A stretch of 64,000 nucleotides of DNA, from NCBI GenBank assembly GCA_037157565.1, contig JAZHRO010000003.1:74526501-74590500 (forward strand), written 5' to 3'. Numbering within the stretch: position 1 is the stretch's first letter; each line of letters starts with the position of its first letter. Source of the stretch: Thalassia testudinum. Its lineage: Eukaryota > Streptophyta > Magnoliopsida > Alismatales > Hydrocharitaceae. The notes under the pieces were generated by a model. The model was given only the letters and a program-made list of their open reading frames with translations, searched no databases and was not told the origin of the DNA. This document shows positions 11,150-21,239 of this stretch, one piece after another. The position numbers and the translations under genes were made by a program.

Positions 11150-12155
11150 GAAAAAAAAAAAGGAAAACAGAGAAGAAGAGAGAAAAAGGAGATGAAATCT
11201 TTGTGAGCTGAATTTCAAATATATTGAGGAGAGACACTAGAAGAAAATGTGCAGAATTGTGCCGATCCTAGCAGTTGATTATAGAAAAGTTACCTAAGTT
11301 CTAGCCCAGAATGAAGGAATAAATAAAGTCCTATAGTGCTAAAGAAATGGAGACAAGTGAGGAATACTGACTTTAGGCCTCCTGGCTCTGTTCTAAAGCT
11401 TAAACGCTCACGTATTTGTTAAGATCTGGACTATTCCATAAGAGATTGAGGGAATTGCGAGGCCAATGTATTAAGTCTAAGGCTTAGGAAGTATTCGGCC
11501 CCGTTGCCTGCCCTTTGGTTTACGAAAATTGGTAACCTAAGGACCCAAAAATCACACACTGGTCTGGTTCAGTGCACATAACAAAGAATAATACCAAAAA
11601 GTGTCTATTCTGAAAATGTTTTCCCGAAAAGTTGACTTAGGAGAGGTTTGAGGACACAAGTTGATTAGATGAGTTCCTGGCACAGAGAGGAGGAATGTAA
11701 AATAGGCCCCTCGAAGATGCATTATAACATATCGTCTCCTTGATGCTTGCCTCATAGGATATCTAAATATCCTACTGGGGGAACAGAAGCATCATGTGTT
11801 GGTTTAGATGTCGTGTGTGCCATTATCCCAAAAAGTCAATTGCTAGGGTCTAAATTTAGCTACAGAATGCTTTGGGCGGCGCTATCACGAAGTGTCGGAA
11901 GCTAGGGTTCTGGCGGTAGCCATGGGCGGTGCTATCTCGAAACATCGATTGCCAGGGACCATGCGAGGATTGATGGTGGGGACAAGGAATCTGATGCAGA
12001 TCATGTTTAGGGCCAATCCAAAGTTAAGTCTAGGGGAATTTAAAAAGAAAGAGAGAAAACTCTCAAAATAATATTTCTCCCTCTCTCTCCTTCTAAATAT
12101 GCACTGGCAAAACTAAACCAGTCCTTTCTGCACATATGCACAGGTGCTTTAACCG
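11150..12155 (+). other. LTR-2 3' noncoding region, upstream part
   Basis: No gene. It begins with an A/G-rich tract (about 11149-11190). From about 11390 it aligns with the LTR-4 3' noncoding region on the minus strand (near 24440-24990), including the GGCTTAGGAAGTATTCGGCC block, the ATCCTACTGGGGG block and the triple 37-bp module. It is broken at 12155 by LTR-3 and resumes at 37631. Confidence 0.75.
11811..11956 (+). repeat. LTR-2 triple 37-bp module
   Basis: Units at 11811-11847, 11870-11906 and 11920-11956; starts are 59 and 50 bp apart. The best unit is the third (CCATGGGCGGTGCTATCTCG, then AAACATCGATTGCCAGG). LTR-4 has three units of the same length with the same spacing. Confidence 0.8.
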
Positions 12156-12160
12156 CTGGG
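12156..12160. repeat. Target site duplication of LTR-3, left copy (CTGGG)
   Basis: Identical to 37626-37630. The matching region of LTR-4 (GGTGCTTTAACC... on the minus strand, near 24300) is uninterrupted, giving a related empty site. Confidence 0.92.
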
Positions 12161-13895
12161 TGAAGGTTGATTTTCCGCTATGCGTTGCAGTATTTAAGTG
12201 GTGGAAAAATCAACTAATCAATAATAAAAATAATCACTCATAGAAGAGTGGGTCGTGTCCACGGGGAGGCAATTATGCAATAAACTCTCGATTATTTCGT
12301 ATTCTTTCGGTTAACTGTAAAATCCCTAGTCAAATCTGACATAAAATGCGATGGAAAGAAGATTCACAATAACTCAAAAATATAAGGGTATATGTGTAAT
12401 TTTTCATCACTGAAATCTTCAATAAATATATGATGATTTTATGTAATTTTCAATAGACATATACGAGAGAAAATTGGTGCACATGTTAATCCCAAAATCA
12501 ATCATGAAATAGGTGAATAACAATTACGTGCAGTTATCTGAAAGCATGAGTGTGCATTCGCAATTTTGCCACAATAAAATAATCATAAATGAAAATTAGT
12601 TTGTAGCTGAAATGGCATTAAATGTAATTTTTAATCAACTTCAAAACAGAGGATTTGTTGCCGCGGCTTGTGCGCATAGGAGGAGGAGAGACAGACGTCG
12701 AGGCTGCCACTGAAGATCACCCTACTCTAGCTGCACCCGATGGTGGTGACGGTGCAGCTGATGGTAGCTTGTGGTGGTTGCAAGAAGGAAAAGAAGGTGG
12801 CGTGCGGAGGTTCTGAAATGCCTGCGAGGGCGTGAACAGGTGGTGGTGAAGGCGTGCATTGCCTGCGGGCGCATCTAGAGGGAGCGCTGGACGCCTGCGG
12901 GCGTGCGGGCGGGTGCTTGCAGAAGAGCGCGCACCTGCGGGCGCGGGTGGTCAGGGTAGAGCGGGTGCCTGCAATGGTTCAGGAGGCGAGGCAGAGCGCC
13001 TACGGTGCTTGATAGGGGCGCGCAGAGGTGATGTAGAGGGTGCCTGTAGGGGTTGGGTGCAAGTGCAGGCTGGTAGGTGATGGCACTGTGTGGGTGCGGT
13101 GTTGGCGCTGTGCGGGTGTGCATGGTGGAGGCGCTCCAGGGCGACGCTGTGCAGGTACGACCTGGCAGGTGGGGCACTGGCGCTGGAGTGGTGCTGGCTG
13201 GAGCCGCTGGACACAGGCCTGCGTGAGCTGGAGGAGGGGAAACGCCTGCAGTGGTAGCATCCTGCAGGTGGGAGCCTACAGGCTGCTTGGTGCAGGCGTG
13301 GGTGGGGCGGTGTGCTTTGCAGTGGAGAGCACTGGAGGAGGGGGGGCGCTTCCGGTGGATGCTGTGGCTAGCATGAAGGTGATGGCGTTGCAGTGGTGGG
13401 AAACATTACGGCGGAGGCTGTGGCTGGCGTGAAGGTGATGGCGCCGCAGAGGTGGGAAGTGCTGTGGTGGAGAACTTAGTGCACAGTGCATGCGGTGGTT
13501 GCATCGTTCCTGGATGATGAATCCTCCTCACCTTTCTTCGCCTCCTCTTTAGCTCCTCACTTCCCGCTTGCGTCAGTTAAGGGATTTTCAAATCTCTTGG
13601 CTATTTTTGACCGACGGCTGTTGAGGGTGCCCGGAGGATGGGGAAAAGAAATGCCACCGGTTGTTTGAAAGGGTAATTTACCCTCCCCTCCTTATTCTTT
13701 TGCCAAACATTCTTCCAGCACATAAAAAGAACATAAAATCATTACATATTAAGCTATAGAATACTATAAAATAGATGTAAACTTAAATCATGATGCATGC
13801 AAACATTCTATAACTTAATGTAGTTATTAAGAAGCCTAAAAGGTACGATTAAAGTTACTTAGGCGTAATATTAGTCCATTAAAATGGACTCATCA
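12161..13895 (-). repeat. LTR-3 3' LTR
   Basis: Pairs with 35959-37625; divergence is about 10% in the stretches compared. The minus-strand start is TGATGAGTCCATTTTAATGG, a palindrome AGTCCATT/AATGGACT at 13873-13890. The middle (about 12660-13480) is GC-rich. The U5 motif CCTCCCCGTGGACACGACCC lies near 12246-12271. Long open frames in the GC-rich part on both strands are compositional. Confidence 0.93.
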
Positions 13896-13933
13896 AATAC
13901 CCCCTTGCCTAAGATTTGCTAGTCCCTAGCAAA
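13896..13933 (-). promoter_or_regulatory. LTR-3 polypurine tract and upstream hairpin
   Basis: The minus strand reads TTTGCTAG-GGA-CTAGCAAA (13915-13933), then TCTTAGGCAAGGGGGTATT directly before the LTR. The purine run would prime plus-strand DNA synthesis. The hairpin has perfect 8-bp arms. Confidence 0.82.
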
Positions 13934-15540
13934 AATGAAAAATAATAGAAGTAATCAGAAGATTTCTTCTTCTCTCATTTGAAAACTTTAGAGATCCAAA
14001 CAAATGTGAAGTGATGATAGCCTAAGTAACAGATCGAAGTGAAAAAAACCAATTCGCTGTGGGAGTTTGTACTTCACCCTTGGTAAATATTTTTATCAGG
14101 GTAGGCAACTACTTCCCTCGGGGGTAAAGCAGACGATAATCTGTAATTTGACCCCAGCGTTTGGCTTAGGTAGGAGATATCAAGTTGAATGGATTTGTAA
14201 TTGGTGGCACACACCCATTTGGTGCTACATGTGGTCTAGTACTACAGACTCAAGATTTCTAGACTATTAGACAAGTCAACTTAGAGAGAGGCTAAACAAC
14301 TGTGCTGTCTTGATGTTCCTAGGCGCTCACTCTTTTCTTTCTTTTCTTTCTTTTCTTTCTATGATCACAAATATCGCCAGATTTAGTAATTGCACTCACT
14401 ATTTGGTGGCCTCACATGGCATCCACACTTCAATTAAAGTCCTAATAATTCTATAAGTAAGCTAGAGTCCTCAACCAGTATTCGGGTGATCAGAAATACT
14501 AAAAGGTAGGTATGGGTCATATTTGGTGGAACGCGAATGGTGTTCTGTTACCTCAGAAACAATGTTACATTATAAACTTGGACTCTCTTTCTTCTTTTTT
14601 TTTTTTTGGTACTATAACTATTTCTTCTTTTTCTTTCTCTTTTCTCTCTTCTTTTTCTTTATTATTATTATTTCTTCTTGTTTTTGTTTCTTTTTCAATC
14701 AACACAACAGAATACAGACTTTTATTTACGAGGCAATATTAGGGATGATGATGGTCAAGAGGAAGTTGTGTGGCTTATTTGGTGGAAGTGCCTATTCTCA
14801 GCACCTGCAAGGAATGGATAGGACAGGCGTATTTCTGACCTTTGACACTATTACCCTCCTTCAGCTAAGGACTCTATGAAGGATGGTCGTAACCATCCAC
14901 CATAGTCATAGCTTTATTAAGACTCCATCTCTGTGTATTTGCCTTATTTGGTGACTCTCAAGAATTCACACAACGTACGCTCATAGAAACAGAGAGTGAA
15001 AACTACGCCTAACTCTAAAGTATCATCATCTAATTATCCAAAACTTAAGTGTCCTTGCACTAGACTTAGCACACCAGTAATCTCTCTACTTTCTTCTGAG
15101 AAATATGTGGTGGATCTACTGGAAGATAGTATGCCTAACTCCCTATGAACTGTCCAAGGGTTTAGTAGACTACAAATGCTTATTGGTTTTCTTCAAGGAT
15201 CTATTACCAAGTCTACATGCACGTGAAATAAATGTACTGGATTCAAAACTTAAGAAATAATTCAAGAAGAAAAACCTCCAATAACAAAGGTATTCTGCTA
15301 GGGACTAACCCATTCAGCTCAAGAAAAGAGATTTTTTTTTTTTAATGTATGTATGCAAATATTTATAAATGCTATAAACATTCTCAAGTTATACCCCCCA
15401 TGCCTATGACCGACAATGTCCTCATTGGGAAAACGCAGACATAGAAGAATATCACGTGAGGAGGAGAGTGGGAGGAGCTAAGGCTCCTCAAGCCGAAGTG
15501 CGTGTAAAACCTAGCCATCTGAAAGAGTAATATATGGTTT
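13934..15540 (-). other. LTR-3 3' noncoding region
   Basis: No gene seen. It holds the internal motif (minus strand GAGGACATTGTCGG, then TAGGCATGGGGGGTATA; plus 15391-15430), a long A/G-rich tract on the sense strand (plus 14590-14700 is CT/T-rich), a CTTTT/CTTTC microsatellite at 14331-14360, and a GGATGGT/ACCATCC inverted repeat at 14881-14899. I did not find the 37-bp module here. Open frames at 14512-14879 are products of the T-rich tract. Confidence 0.7.
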
Positions 15541-16756
15541 AAGACATTGGCCATTTAGCTTAAAGCTCGCACCTGAAACAAGGTTTTGAATCTCTACAGA
15601 TCCATGAGGGAAAGTGTTGATAACAACGTATGGCCCATCCTAGTGGGACTTGAGCTTTCCAGGGATAATTTAAGTCAAGAATAGAAAAGCCAGACCCACT
15701 GGTTTGGCTCGAAAGTCTTTCTACTGATGTGCTTGTCATGCAAGACTTTTGTACATTGCATGTAAGCTTGAGAAGTTTCATAAGCTTCATTACGAAGCTC
15801 CTCAAGCTCACTTAATTCAAACATACGTGCCTTTCCCGCTTTATCCAGATTCAAGTTAACGCTTTTAATAGCCCAGTAAGCTTTATGTCGGATTTCCACA
15901 GGAAGGTGGCATACTTTTCGGTAGACAAGACAGAAAGGAGACATGCCTAAGGGAGTCTTATACGTAGTTCTGTAGGCCCAAATAGCATCATTTAGTTTTT
16001 CAGACCAATCCTTCTGATCAGGCCCGACAGTTTTTTCTAAAATTCGCTTAATCTCCCTATTAGATACTTCAACTTGTCCACTCATTTGGGGATGATAAGG
16101 TGTGGCTACCATGTCATTGACTCCCAAATTTTGGAGTAGTCTTGCGAAGTGTACATTCTTAAGTGAGGTCCTCCATCACTTATGATCGTCCTTGGGCACC
16201 CATACCAAGAAATGATATTAGCCTTAATAAAGCTCAAGACCACGGAATGGTCATTGGTTCACATGGGTATGGCTTCTATCCATTTCGATACATAGTCAAT
16301 TGCCACAAGGATGTATTAATATTCGAAGGACACAGGAAAGGGACTTATGAAGTCAATGCCCCAAATATCAAAGATTTCAACAGGGAGAATAGGTTGTTGT
16401 GGCATCTCATCCCTTTTTCCAATGGTTCCCCTCTGCTGGCAACGTAGACATGTGCCCACATACGTTTGTGCATCTCGGAATAATGTGGGCCACCAAAAGC
16501 CAGACTGAAGAACCTTATCGGTAGTCTTCTTCGCACTAAAATGTCCCCCACAGTGGAGGTCATGGCGAAAACTCAGAACACCTCTTTGTTCTTCATCAAG
16601 GACGCAACGGCGAAAAAGCTGGTCAGGGCCTATTCTAAAAAGCTCGGGTTCCTCCCAGTGATAAAATTTAGCATTGGCGAGAAACCTATCTTGCTTCTGC
16701 TTGTCCCAATTACTGGGGGTAATGCCTGTGACCAGATTGTTCACTATGTTAGCGAA
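15541..16756 (-). pseudogene. LTR-3 integrase, decayed
   Basis: The zinc-binding segment reads RHDLHCGGHF...CLRCQQRG at 16440-16560, with both His and both Cys kept. The catalytic core follows: WGIDFISPF near 16340, IISDGG near 16180, and VEVSNREIKRILE with the catalytic Glu near 16070. A frameshift lies between about 16316 and 16127, and stops occur. After the core come VYRKVCHLPVEIRHKAYWA and LSELEELRNEAYE. It would insert the element DNA into the genome. Confidence 0.92.
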
Positions 16757-18181
16757 CTAAGGAGTTTTAGCTTCCACAGCCATCAGAGACTCATCAGGGA
16801 AAGTCTCTTGAATACCGCTAGCAGGGTTTGATGCCTCAAAAGGGATCCTAGACAAATGATCTGCTACCACATTCTCAACTCCTTTCTTGTCTTTAATTTC
16901 CAGGTCAAATTCTTGTAGTAGCAGAATCCAAAGAATTAGGCGAGGTTTGGTATCTTTTTTAGCCAGAAAATGCTTTAGGGCCGAATGATCAGTGAACACT
17001 ACAACCTTGGCTCCCAAAAGATAAGACCGAAACTTTTCCAAAGTAAATACTACAGCATGTAATTCCTTTACAATGATCGTGTAGTTTTGCTAAGGATCCG
17101 TAAGGGTCTTACTTGCATAATGTAGCACATGAGGTTTGCCATCAACCCTTTGACCTAAGACTGCTCCTACTGTAAAATCAGAAGCATCGCACATAAGCTC
17201 AAATGGGAGGGTCCAATCTGGTGCTTGGAGAATCAGCACGGTAATGAGGGCCTTGTTCAAAACTTGGAAAGCCTCGCCACATCTATCATCAAAATCGAAG
17301 GAGACATCCTTTGGTAACAGGTCGCAGAGTGGCTTAGAGATTTTACTGAAATCTCTAATGAAATGCCTATAAAATCCAACTTGGCCAAGGAAAGATCTAA
17401 CCTAATGAACATTGACGGGCAATGGAAGCTTAGAGATGGAATCGATTTTTGCGGTGTCCACCTCTAATCCTCTCTCGAAAACTACATGCCTTAACACAAT
17501 GCTCTGCTGGACCATAAAGTGGCTTTTCTCCCAGCTAAGCATTAGCTTTGCCTCTTCGCAACTGGTTAAGACTTTATCAAGGTGGAAAGGGCATTGGTCA
17601 AATGATGAGCCATAAATGGAGAAGTCATCCATGAAAATTTCAACGATCTCATCAATCATATAAGAAAAGATAGCCATCATACAACATTGGAAAGTGGCAG
17701 GAGCATTACATAACCCGAATGGCATTAGACGGAACACAAAAGTGCCATACGGACTCGTGAAGGTGGTACGCTCCTGATCATCAGTAAAAATGGCTAACTA
17801 ATTGCACCCAGAGTACCCGTCAAGAAAACAAAAGTACTTGTTCCCTACCTACAGTTCCATAATTTGATCGATAATCGGTAAGGGGAAATGGTCTTTCTGG
17901 GTAGCCGTGTTTAAATGGCGATAATCAATGCAGACCCTCCAACCAGTTGAGGGTCTAGTGGTCACCAGTTCTCCTTGGTCATTCTCTTCCACAATGATTC
18001 CTGCCTTTTTCGGAACAACGTGAATAGGACTGACCCATTTACAATCAGGAATGGGATAGATAATCCCTGCATCAAGCCATTTCGGAATCTCCTCTTTAAC
18101 AACCTCCCGCATATTTGGATTGAGCCTTCTCTGCATATCTCGGAAAGGCTTCACGGACTCATCCATGTAGATATGATGCAT
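16757..18181 (-). pseudogene. pol: LTR-3 reverse transcriptase and RNase H, decayed
   Basis: One frame with about four stops. [64 protein letters not shown] and the catalytic box IFMDDFSIYG near 17625. RNase H: FELMCDASDFTVGAVLGQ near 17190, then [20 protein letters not shown] and [13 protein letters not shown] near 16850. The usual TEKEL of the RNase H active region is altered to IVKEL. Confidence 0.93.
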
Positions 18182-19534
18182 TCAAAGAGAGGGATCGACA
18201 CCCTAAATATCAGCAATTGTCCAGGAAATTGCTTCCTTGTCCCTTTGTAAACACTCAAGTAGAGCTCCCTCCTGCAATTCAGATAATGCAGGCAAGATAA
18301 TAATGGTGAGCGTGCTATTAGTGCCAAGGAAAGCATATTTCAATGTGCTCGGGAGGGGTTTCAACACCAATTCAGGAGCCTTTTGGATTGAGTGTTTTAG
18401 TCGAGATGTCCCTGCATCGGGCAGTGGATCTACCTTCACAATCCAGGGTGGGAACAAAGACTCAATGTGTATTCCCAGCAACTCTTCTAATTTGGGCATT
18501 TCCCTTTCAGTTTCTTTAATAATCAAGGGATGGTCCTTAGATATGACCTTCTGAAGGAGGTCTCTACATAGGAGTGCTGGAGTAGTATCTTCAATTATTT
18601 CATGAACGACCTCAATTTGAGAACAATCTTCAAATTCGGGTTGCTTGTAAGTATCAATAACATTCAACCGGATCTTCTCGTTCCCAAAGCCCATTTTAAG
18701 TGCCCCAGATGTACAATTTATGGAGGCATTGACTGTGGCCAAGAAGGGGCGTCTCAGAATAATGGATGGCTTTGTGGGCTTATTAGATGGGTCAGTATCA
18801 AGTACCAGAAAGTCAACGGGGACGAAGAAATCCTCCACTCTCACAAGGACATCTTCCAACAATCCCTACGGTGTCTTAAGTGATCTGTCTGCAACCTTGA
18901 GGATTATTGGACTAGGCTTTAGCTTGCCTCCTCCCAAAAGGTCGTAGACAGAGCTCGGTAGAATGTTTACCCCCGCACCCAGATCAAGCAGAGCCTCGTC
19001 AATGTGTTGGTTACATATAACCACTGAAATGTACGAGGCCCTTAGGTCTTTCATTTTGTGCAGTGTTCCATGCTGGAGAATCGAGCTAACATGGTTACGC
19101 AGGATGACCTTGGTTTGGACCTGTTTCCTAGATCGGTGCTTCTGGGTGCACAGGTCCTTCAGAAACTTGGCATAGAATGGAATCTGTTTAATCACTTCCA
19201 ACAGAGGCAAGTTAATCTGGACTTGCCAAAAAGTATCCATAATCTCTTCTGTTTTATCCTTGCCTCCAGATGAGCCAACAGAAGATTCCCTAGGAGCAGA
19301 TAGGCACTCTGGATAGGGCACCCTCGACTTCTGGGTACAGGGGTCATCATGGCTGGAAAGGGGTGGTGGAAGGATGACATCCTCATTGTGGGTGATTTTT
19401 TGCGAGGGAGAATGGTGTGGCTCTTCCTCGGGTGAGATGGAAGTCGTGTCAAATGTGGAAGGGGAATTCTGAGATGTAACCATAGGAATGTTATCAGGCT
19501 TGCAAATCTTTCCTCGACTCCTCAACACGGTCAC
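18182..19534 (-). pseudogene. LTR-3 protease and linkers, decayed
   Basis: The catalytic motif is EALLDLGAGVNILP near 18970-19000. It is followed by a stop at 18863-18865 and then DVLVRVEDFFVPVDFLVLDT and LRRPFLATVNASINCTSGAL; LRRPF stands for the usual LGRPF. Upstream, MDTFWQVQINLPLLEVIKQI is the Gag-protease junction also seen in LTR-4. Frame is shared with RT downstream. Confidence 0.88.
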
Positions 19535-20933
19535 TGCTTGGGCATGCTCCTTGAATACAACCCCCTTGCACTTAGGGTCTCCTCAGAGGACCTAGGCAGC
19601 TTCCCCAGATCACGTTGCCTAACTACCTTAGTAAGATGACCAATTTGGGATTGCATATTAGTAATCATCTTACTCTGAGATTGGATTACCATATTCTGAT
19701 CCTCTTGCATTACTTTCATCATGGCCTTCAGTCCATCCATCTCAGAGGGCTTATTCGAAGGAGGATTTTCATAAGGTTGGTATATGGGCTGGGGAGGTAA
19801 GGGTCTTGTATTCCCTGAGTTAGAAGCATCACCTTGCTTCAAAGAGAAGTTTCGATGGTTCTGCCACCCTAGATTATAGGTGTTGGAATAAGGGTTATTG
19901 CGAGGGGACGGAAACCTTGGGCCATGTTCAAGTCAGCCTAAATCAACTCATGGAATTGGTTTGCCTGATGGCACTCCGCAGTGGCGTGCATTGTGCATTG
20001 GCAAATGGAGCATTCTCTTGAAGCTTGAAAAATAAAGGCTGCTTGCGGGTTCATGCCAGGGTTTGCTAAAAGCCTATCAAAGTTGTTATTCAATTGTTGA
20101 ATCTAATAAGCCGAATCCTAAGAAGACCCGGCTTCATGGGCCTCTATCTTCCTTGGCAAGATTGATGGTTTTCTTTCTTGATAGGTAGAGGACAGATGTA
20201 TGGAGTTGTTGCTTAATGTTTCAAATAATACCCAGGCTCCATCCTCAGTTCTGGTCATGAAGGTTCCTGCACAGGCTGCATCGATGGTTTGCCTATGCCT
20301 TTCAGATAATCCGTTATAGAACCTTTCGACCAACTGCCATCTTGGCACTTGATGGTCGGGGCATAACCTAAGAAGGTCATTAAAGCGCTCCCAACTCTCG
20401 TGAAATTTCTCCCCTTCCTGTTGAGTAAAACTGATAATCTCCCTTCTGTAATGGTTGGTTTTACTCATAGGAAAATACTTTTTCAGAAATTCTCCCTTAA
20501 GGGTGGCCCAATCATTTACCCTTGCATCGAGGGTATGATACTAGTGCTTGGCCTTATCCTTTAGGGAGAAAGGAAATAGAGTCCTCATCAGGGCTTCATC
20601 AGTAAAGCCCTGGAGCTTCACCGTGGAACAGACCTCGGTGAATTCCTCCAAATGCTGGTAGGGGTCCACCCTGGTAGTACCATAAAAAGAGGGCAATAAA
20701 GATATTGTACTGCTCTTGGTCTCATACGGATTATCCCCTACCGGTCGTCTTAGTGCATGTGGAGGTTGGTTAGTTGGAATAAAATAGTCCCTTAGGGTCC
20801 TTTGTTGATTTGCACCTTGCTCAACCATTCCTTCTTTTTCCTCTCCTAGGTGAGCTCTCCTAAGAATTCTCTCAGGCACAGGATCAAACACTAGATTACT
20901 CTCAAGAGAGCATCTACCAAGCATACAAAACAC
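19535..20933 (-). pseudogene. gag: LTR-3 gag with CCHC zinc knuckle, decayed
   Basis: The capsid domain runs from YQHLEEFTEVCSTVKLQGFT through LFPFSLKDKAKH, a stop in place of a probable Trp near 20541, then GEFLKKYFPMSKTNHYRREI, FHESWERFNDLLRLCPDHQV and RFYNGLSERHRQTIDAACAG. A CX2CX4HX4C knuckle (CSICQCTMHATAEC) lies at 19971-20012. A Met/Gln-rich coil (MMKVMQEDQNMVIQSQSKMI) follows after a frameshift. Gag would package element RNA. Confidence 0.9.
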
Positions 20934-21239
20934 AATTCGGGTTCTTAATGAGTAAGTGATGGCTCCACTCTAAAGATAAGTCAAAAGATCAAGACTTATC
21001 CCTTTGTTCCCATGTAAGTGGTATAAGAGGGGTGTGGACCTGAAATCTTAACCTTCTTTGTTGCAAAGGTCGAATTAGTTAATATAAATGGCCAAACAAG
21101 TTGTTCACTACAATTACGAGCGTTAATTCAACCTTTGAGTGACCTAGGGCCTATATTTTGCTTGGATGATACTCCCAGGAGATCAAGTGAGAAGCTAATC
21201 CAAGGACGAACAAAGGGATGCAAGTAGGGCGAACCCTTC
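20934..21239 (-). other. LTR-3 leader, gag-proximal part
   Basis: Noncoding; continues the leader from 35015-35937 after removal of LTR-4. Aligns with LTR-2 at about 8596-8950. Confidence 0.75.
21235..21239. repeat. Target site duplication of LTR-4, left copy (CCTTC)
   Basis: Identical to 35015-35019. LTR-2 carries the single uninterrupted equivalent in its leader (AAAGGAAGGGTTCG near 8606). Confidence 0.94.

Noticed and set aside
12859..13491. Open frames in the LTR-3 LTR (and 36434-37163)
   Set aside because: GC-rich composition; not conserved between the two LTR copies; no domain.
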